Below, one piece after another: positions 57,648 to 64,000 of a stretch of 64,000 nucleotides of DNA; position 1 is the stretch's first letter; each line of letters starts with the position of its first letter. The stretch spans positions 33,423,470 through 33,487,469 of the forward strand of contig OX393578.1 in the NCBI GenBank assembly GCA_947652605.1, given 5' to 3'. A program made the translations under genes and the position numbers. The notes under the pieces were generated by a model. The model was not told the DNA's origin, searched no databases, and saw only the letters and a program-made list of their open reading frames with translations. Source of the stretch: Elmis aenea. Its lineage: Eukaryota; Arthropoda; Insecta; Coleoptera; Elmidae.

Positions 57648-58132
57648 AAGGGTAGTTTACACGGTGACACTAGTGTCGCGACATCAAATGTCACGACCGC
57701 TTGGCATTCGGTGTCGCGGCACGGGGTGTTCACAAGTAAAATGATATAATTGAGCGTCGCGACATCAAAATAAAAATGGCCGCACTTGTAACTGCAGCAA
57801 CGAGTGTTGTAGAACAACTAATTATTTTGAAGTCGCTATATTCGGGAATAGATTTGTCCCATAAACAAGGATATTGTTGATAATGATCTAAAATCGTTGG
57901 AACATCTATTTAGGACATGATAAATTGGAAATCGATGACAAACAAGTGTATATTAATTGCCTGTTATGTAAAAATATAAAAATATGGTAGGCTTACGTCA
58001 AAAACCGCACTGTCAATATATATGTCGCGACATCGCGGCACTAGCGTCATGACATCAGCCTGTTCAGACGACGACATTTGATGTCACGGCACCTAGTGTC
58101 ACGACGCTAGTGTCACCGTGTGAACTACCCTT
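57648..58132. mobile_element. Inverted-repeat element with a short ORF in its loop
   Basis: AAGGGTAGTTTACACGGTGA at the left and TCACCGTGTGAACTACCCTT at the right are inverted with one mismatch. Inner GTGTCGCGACATCA and TGATGTCACGGCAC blocks add further self-pairing. The loop holds a plus-strand ORF (57776-57880) of 34 codons starting MAALVTAATSVVEQLIILKS, which may be the stub of a transposase or a captured coding start. No clear target duplication. Confidence 0.78.
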
Positions 58133-59595
58133 TAGAAAGCAAAATATATTAAAATTGAAATGTACAAGTAATGCTACAAGGCCTGCAATATCTTCATAAA
58201 ATGATTTCCAACAGAAAACTGCATTATTCTTGTAGGTATAGTAATATATTAGTTTACATAATCATTAATTTGTTACATTACTACCACTTTACGAGTATAT
58301 ACCATTTAAATACAATTTTTAATTTAAATTTAGGTAAGTAGCTTATCTCTCACAATTTTCTCATCGAATTTATGTTAAAATTGTTTTTACTGCTACTTAT
58401 TCATTATGCTACAACGATTACGCCATCTATTAACATACTAAATTAAATATTCGTTTGTTTTTAAAATTTGCAACTATTATTTTACAATTAAAACATTATA
58501 GGAATCATTTATGCATATAAAAATTAAAATTAAAATTATTTAAAACTAACAGAACTTAACGCACTTATGTAAAATTGTCACCAGACGCTAATGTAAATGC
58601 GACAGAGAAACGGAGTTTTCATTTATTTTAAATGTCCTAGTCATGTAATAGTTGGCCGGATATTCATTATTTTTTTTTTATAATTTAAACAAGCTTTCTG
58701 GGAAATGTATAAAGCATAATAATATTGTTGCCGTTTTTGGTTGCAAATAAAATACAATAGGCTATTGCGGTTTTTAACAATTAGAGCTTAACACAATGAG
58801 AAATCATAAGGCGGGGTTTAGGGAGTTTATTTCAAAGAAACATCCTCCACTTCTTTAAGGTGTTGCGTGGGAATTAATTTATAAATTATTACGGTATTAT
58901 CATAATTATTATTACAATGTAGCAGGAAATTTATTTTGATGCGCTCAAACATAACGTTTATGATTAATTCATAACAAAACTCTGGTTTATTAAAATACGT
59001 AATCATCGAGCAGCAAAAATATTGGAGATATTAAGGATGGAAGCTTAAGGAACTTTTAACGTCATAAAGATCTATTTAAAGAAAATTATAAGCTACTTTA
59101 CGTAAAAATTATACTTCATTATTAAAAAGCTTCAGTCAATTTTAAAACGTTGTTTATGGTAAACTGTAACACATAACATGCATGAAAACAACTAGACAAA
59201 ACTGTTATTTGAGCTAAAATATATTATCAGTAGTAATATAACCAAGTGCATAGAAAATTATCGCTAATTTTTGGTAAATATGCCCGAATGCAAGTTGAGC
59301 TGAAAGAAAAAACACGAGTGCACGATTGATTTTTTCTGCTTCAACTTGCATGAGTAAAGATTTGTCAAAAATTATAAATTATTTGCAAAGCACGAGTTAT
59401 ATTTTGTCAGAAAATTTCCTTCACCTAACCTATCTGTCAAATTAAAATGTTGTTTAATTTAGATAAATTAAAGTATACCTACTACTTACTGCGATTGTTA
59501 TTATTAATAGATCATTTATAACTAATTTTTAATAAAAATTAATGAACCAAATAGTATTTAGGTACATACAATCATAATCTGTTATGTCAAATTTT
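58133..59595. other. Upstream region, nothing recognised
   Basis: AT-rich sequence without supported features. Confidence 0.35.
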
Positions 59596-59599
59596 ACAA

Positions 59600-60215
59600 G
59601 TACTGTCAGAGTGGTGTGTCTGGGGTGTGGTTTAATCTATATTAAAGTAACGTTATTGGTCGCCGACATCTGTCAAAAATTTATCAAGACCAAAATACCT
59701 TATTCCCTCTCCAAATTTATATTTTCCACCAATCAAAAACTCAGATTTCTTAGAAACGACCAATAAACGCATGAAAATCTGTTAATTGCGAAAATCAATT
59801 ATCAGTGTATGATTATTTTTATTGGCCGTTTAAAGAAAATCTGAGTTTGTTATTGGTCGAAAACGCAAATTTGACAGGAGGATCAACTCCTGGCAGAAGA
59901 ATGTAAAATTATTACCGTGTAATAATGCTACTATTGGTAGTCTCTAAAAGATTTAAGATTAGTGATTGGTTGAAAACGCAAATTTGTCAGGTGAAGGGAA
60001 TTTTCAGTGTATGACTATGTTTATTGGTCTTTTCTAGGAAATCTGAGTTTGTAATTGGTTGAAAACGCAAATTTGGCAGGAGGATCGACGTCTGACAGGG
60101 GAATGTAAAATTGTTACCGTGTAATAATGCTCCTATTGGTAGTCTCTAGAAGATTTAAGATTAGTGATTGGTTGAAAACGCAAATTTGACAGGTGAAGGA
60201 AATTTTCTCAAAAAC
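59600..60215. repeat. Tandem repeat, 202-bp period, ATTGGT-rich
   Basis: TCAGTGTATGA at 59802 and 60004 begins two copies of a 202-bp unit that match through ATGTAAAATT(A/G)TTACCG, TATTGGTAGTCTCTA and GATTTAAGATTAGTGATTGG. Within each unit ATTGGT(T/C)GAAAACGCAAATT occurs twice about 100 bp apart, giving four copies. A further, inverted part-copy lies upstream (59638-59768, with AAACTCAGATTTCTTAG and GACCAATAAACGC). Confidence 0.82.
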
Positions 60216-60477
60216 TTTTAATTAACACATTTCGACTAAAAGTTAATTTTTGTATACAGAACGCTTTTAAAGAGTGCTAGTAAAATGGCGACCCCACTTA
60301 CACTGCCCTAAATTGGTTTCAGAAGAAAAAAAAATGCAACAGTTTTTTATTGTTCACTTATTTTATTGTTTTATCATACCATACCACAACTATTTATGAT
60401 CATATACAAGAGGCAATGAGTGATCCATAAGTATACACAAGCTATAAATAATTGAAGGTTCTAGGGTTTAAAATCGT
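60216..60477. other. Upstream region, nothing recognised
   Basis: AT-rich, no supported feature. Confidence 0.3.
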
Positions 60478-60575
60478 GTTGATTGATGGCCTTTAATAGA
60501 CCCTTACTACTACGACGTTTCGGCAAGCAAAATTTGCCATTTTCAGGATTATTTCTTAAAACCGCGAAAACCAAC
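60478..60575 (-). mobile_element. Possible Penelope-like element fragment
   Basis: Read on the minus strand the segment has AATCCTGAAAATGGCAAATT, then TTGCTTGCCGAAACGTCGTA. A CTGA(A/G)(A/G)ATGGC block followed by a small GGCAA/TTGCC stem and CGAAACGTCG is the arrangement seen near the ends of many Penelope-like retroelements, where it can form a hammerhead-type motif. Here CTGAAAA replaces the CTGANGA consensus. No reverse transcriptase is nearby. Uncertain. Confidence 0.35.
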
Positions 60576-61550
60576 TAAACGCTAAAACAATCTGTAATTA
60601 GCTCGCACAAAACACCAACGAATAATGCTTTGTAAAGGTTATAGAACGTTTATGTGTATTAAGCAATATTACGCAACATTTTACAACTTCGTCACCCTAT
60701 TCAAAAATTATCAACTTTTTCTTAATGCGCTTTTAATTAGAAGTCACTAAATAAGCATTTTTAAAGTCCATAAAGACACGATTAATACTAATTGGCTATG
60801 GTTCATTTTGTATTATTAACACAGGATGCAAAATGTTTTATATGTATATCTGTTAACGGAGAGCGTACACAAAAATTAGAATCGAACATTCTAACTAACC
60901 TATATTTAAAATAAAAGTTGCGCATTGGAATTAACTGTTAATGCAATTTGGATCTAACACCTAAAAATTTATTAAAGTTGAAGTTAGATAATTGTGACTA
61001 TTATCACGTCCATCAATACAAAACTTTTAACAAGCTATAGGTAGTAACTGGAAATGACTGAAATTTAAAAACTGCGGATTGTTAACATAAACCATAGAAA
61101 AATAATTTGAGAATTCCAAGTACTAAATAGGTACATAATTGCCAAATAGGTGGGCGAAAGCAAAATTTGTATTTCGAATTTGAAATTTCAATGTTTAAGT
61201 TACACAAATTATGACCTTCTTGATTATTTTTCTCTCTAAGAAATAGCGAAATGCTAAATACGTTAAGCTGGTTAAGTATACATCAAAAAATTACGTTTAA
61301 TTGCCTATTTCTAATATATAAGGCAATAAATAATTTTTTTACCACGTTACATGACTAAACTGACTAAAAATTTAATACAAAACTTTAACTTTTATGAACA
61401 CAAACGAATTTAGATTACCGAAATTAATGAACTACCTATGCAGAGAATATGTTAAAAATAATGTTAAGATAATAATAATGTACAGATAAATATAAGAAGA
61501 ATGAAATTTATGCAAAATTAGCTAAAATATTAACTTCAAAGAACTATGTA
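60576..61550. other. Upstream region, nothing recognised
   Basis: AT-rich, no supported feature. Confidence 0.3.
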
Positions 61551-62527
61551 CTGGGTGTAAATGAATTCTGGTACATCCCATTTTTCTTTAGTTTTGATTT
61601 TGGATGAATAAACTTTTACTCAAATGACGTGCAAAATACCGGATTTGTTGAACATAAGTAAGTACTCAATTTTTTTACTTCCAGTTTCGTCGAAAATAAC
61701 CCCAACTTTTTTATTTCAAAGGGGCATATTTTTACATTTTGGGAAAGAGGAAACAATTTTTAATGCAAGTGCACCATTTTGCTTAAGTTTTATTATCTCA
61801 AATAACCTATAAAATTTAAGTTTATTAAATCAACAAGTGTCCGAAAATGGTTTTTGTAAATTTTAATCAACATTTTTGTAGCTTTAATCGGCTTCAAAGG
61901 TTGCGAAATCGGTTGACAGAAAGTATTTTTTTTTAATGGAATGATGGTGGCTGATGCGGTTATTTAAAAAGAACATTGTCTGATGAATTCAAGAATACCA
62001 ATAATTTGGTATTTTTATGAGGAGCTAGCATTAAAATTAAAAGTAAATTGTAAAGTTTTAGCAAGATATCCTATTAATCATAGTTAACTATACTCAATAG
62101 CAACAAAACAAATGTTTTTTTTTTGTGTTGACACTGTTCGCGACGATCATTAACAACTAAGAATAAATTAAAATTTTAGAAACAACAACAAATAAATTAA
62201 CACATCCAAAGTTTTGCAAAAAACTGTTAAAATTTTATGTAGTTTTACAAATAAATGCTAATAAAAAACCAAGTCATTGGTATTGTCAAATTTGTCAGAA
62301 AATACTATATTTTAAATAACTGTATGAGCCACTACCGTTGCAATAAAAATCCTAAATTTTTGTCAAGTCACCGATTAAATTTACAAAAAAAAAAACAATT
62401 ATTATATTTTACCAAGAATCCACGGTTTTATGTACATTATTTCCCGAAAACACCACTACAAATTTCATAAGGGTAGCTGCATCAATACAAAAGATATTTG
62501 GGCTTTACCAGAATTCAGTTATACCCG
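61551..62527. mobile_element. Diverged hairpin element
   Basis: The left end CTGGGTGTAAATGAATTCTG (then GTACATCCC) and right end GGGCTTTACCAGAATTC-AGTTATACCCG are inverted. In the middle GATGGTGGCTGATGCGGTTA and TCAAGAATACCAATAATT mirror TGAGCCACTACCGTTG and TTGGTATTGTCAAA. The arms are more diverged than in the other hairpins, so the copy is older. No matching flanks were found. Confidence 0.62.
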
Positions 62528-64000
62528 GTACGTATAATATATCTCAAATTGAACTACATAATAATTACTATTTACAATTTAGATTATTATGTAAAATGAA
62601 TATTCAAACAGCATTTTTACTGTTTTTATTTGCCTTTACAATTTGTCTTTTACGCTGAGCACGTCAAAACAAAAAGGGCACGAAAATGTCCCGCGTTGTA
62701 TCCGTATGCGTGTTAAAAAAAGGCGCGTGATAACCGGCTTTCACTGTACTTCACAGTTCATTGTAAAATTGGGACCTCCAGTTTGAGAAGCACTGGTGTA
62801 ATGGACGTGAATTTTTTACAATAAAAAAAGTATTTTCACATAAAGTTCTGCGTTTACTTTACTTAACACTGGCATTTCCTTGCATACTTTAAGTTAAGCT
62901 CTTAGTTTGTAGCAAATAAATTACGGAATAAAAACTATTTTTACACTGCCAACCTCGCCAATAGCCATAAAGAGTCGCATAAACTTATATAAAATACATC
63001 ATTCTAACATTCTTAGTAGTCTTATCACAGAGAAAGCTGAAATGAAGTACATTTGTGACACTAAATCTTGTGAAGTGTGAAGCTTTTGTTTCAGTAATTA
63101 ATAACTCATTAAACGGTGTGACCATGTCTTCCCTTAAAGCCGCTTTTAAATTTTCCGCAATGTAAAAGCAATTTGTATAGATTTGCTACGTCTCAAAGGT
63201 GTAATCCATGTTATTGCTGTATTAATCGGCACTTACTGGGTTGGGCAAAAGTATAAAACACAGAACATATTACTTTAAATAACGATTCTCCAGAATAAAT
63301 TCTTCCGGTTTATATTTTAAATTAAAAATAAACTGGATAACTAAATATTGTGTACAGGCAAAGTCATGGTGTTTTCACAAAATACACCTTATATTTTTTC
63401 CTTGTCAAAAGAGTCTTGATTTGCACGGGATTACATGGCCATCTTTGTTTTTATTGCACCTCAGAAGTTTTTTAAATAATGAATATTTGGAAATGTTTTC
63501 AGCTTGGGTGTAAAACGTCGTAGATAGCATTTTTTAGTAATACCTACTTCCAAATTTAAAATATTATGTTGGTAAAACAAATTAAGACATATTTTCAAGG
63601 TCGTGTGAATAAAATGAAATTTAATGTACAAACCTAATAGCGGTTGTTCCTTTTAACTATTTCAAGACACAATAACAAATGAAGCAGAAAAAAACAACAA
63701 TTATTTGCATATTTAAGTCAAATTTTGAACGTTTTAACTAGAGAGGTAACGAGAGTATATGGCGCCTAGGGGTCCAGGACTGATTTTGTATTAGCGTCTT
63801 TTCCCTTTAAATATTTGGATAAATTACAAAACAAAATCACAAGTTTAAGATTTTTCGTCTAAACAAATTTGATGATGTATGAATTCATAAACTGTGGGTC
63901 GGTATAACAAAGGCAAACTTTTATTGCAATGTGCAAAAAGTGAAGTATGGATGCTATATTTAAAGAGCGAATTTTTAATATAGCTTAAAATAGAATATTA
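62528..64000. other. Right end of window, little recognised
   Basis: AT-rich. GACCTCCAGTTTGAGAAGCA followed by CTGG at about 62773-62796 is a hAT-like right end without an identified partner. No coding block recognised. Confidence 0.35.

Noticed and set aside
59600..60215. CRISPR-like array
   Set aside because: The repeats have a 202-bp period with conserved, not variable, spacers, in a eukaryotic genome. It is an ordinary tandem repeat.

Overview
This is an AT-rich nuclear window from an arthropod, almost certainly an insect with a repeat-rich genome. A beetle-like lineage is possible, but nothing here proves it. One recognisable host gene dominates: the Wnt family ligand gene Wnt5, on the minus strand. 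Five coding exons (52.1, 29.2, 15.5, 11.6 and 3.9 kb) splice in frame into the first 255 residues of a Wnt protein. They cover the signal peptide, the N-terminal cysteine-rich region, the conserved SRETAF and WGGCGDN blocks, and the acylated-serine block [10 protein letters not shown]. The remaining 3' exon(s), encoding the C-terminal cysteine knot, lie beyond position 1. A splice acceptor four bases before the start codon shows that at least one untranslated 5' exon lies to the right, perhaps outside the window.

The rest is intron and upstream DNA full of transposable elements. Three kinds stand out. (1) Long hairpin elements (0.4 to 1.5 kb, arms up to about 500 bp) with ends like CAGGGTG...CACCCTG, flanked by TATA. 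Several sit end to end and share a single TATA at the junction: one chain of three at 17.1-19.9 kb, another of three at 49.0-51.5 kb, and a nested group at 43.5-46.6 kb. (2) hAT-type elements, most without a transposase, recognised by short CAG...CTG inverted ends and 8-bp target duplications. One 1.6-kb copy keeps a 255-codon ORF for an internally deleted transposase. (3) LINEs: one 5'-truncated copy at 21.8-24.4 kb with an open reverse-transcriptase ORF and a perfect 12-bp target duplication, plus a decayed 3' fragment at 30.9-31.3 kb.

Layout, left to right: 1-3.8 kb, part of the last intron visible, with two hairpin elements; 3.8-3.9 kb, Wnt5 coding exon 5; 3.9-11.4 kb, intron 4 with hairpin and hAT insertions; 11.4-11.6 kb, exon 4; 11.6-15.3 kb, intron 3 with a less AT-rich island and a piggyBac-like element; 15.3-15.5 kb, exon 3; 15.5-29.0 kb, intron 2 with the hairpin triple, hAT elements and the LINE; 29.0-29.2 kb, exon 2; 29.2-51.9 kb, intron 1 with the LINE fragment, the nested hairpin/hAT cluster, a transposase pseudogene and the second triple; 51.9-52.1 kb, exon 1 (signal peptide); 52.1-64 kb, 5' untranslated intron or upstream DNA with more hairpins, two adjacent hAT elements and a 202-bp tandem repeat.

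Only Wnt5 is a supported host gene. The other long ORFs belong to transposons. The short ORFs are mostly chance readings through hairpins.
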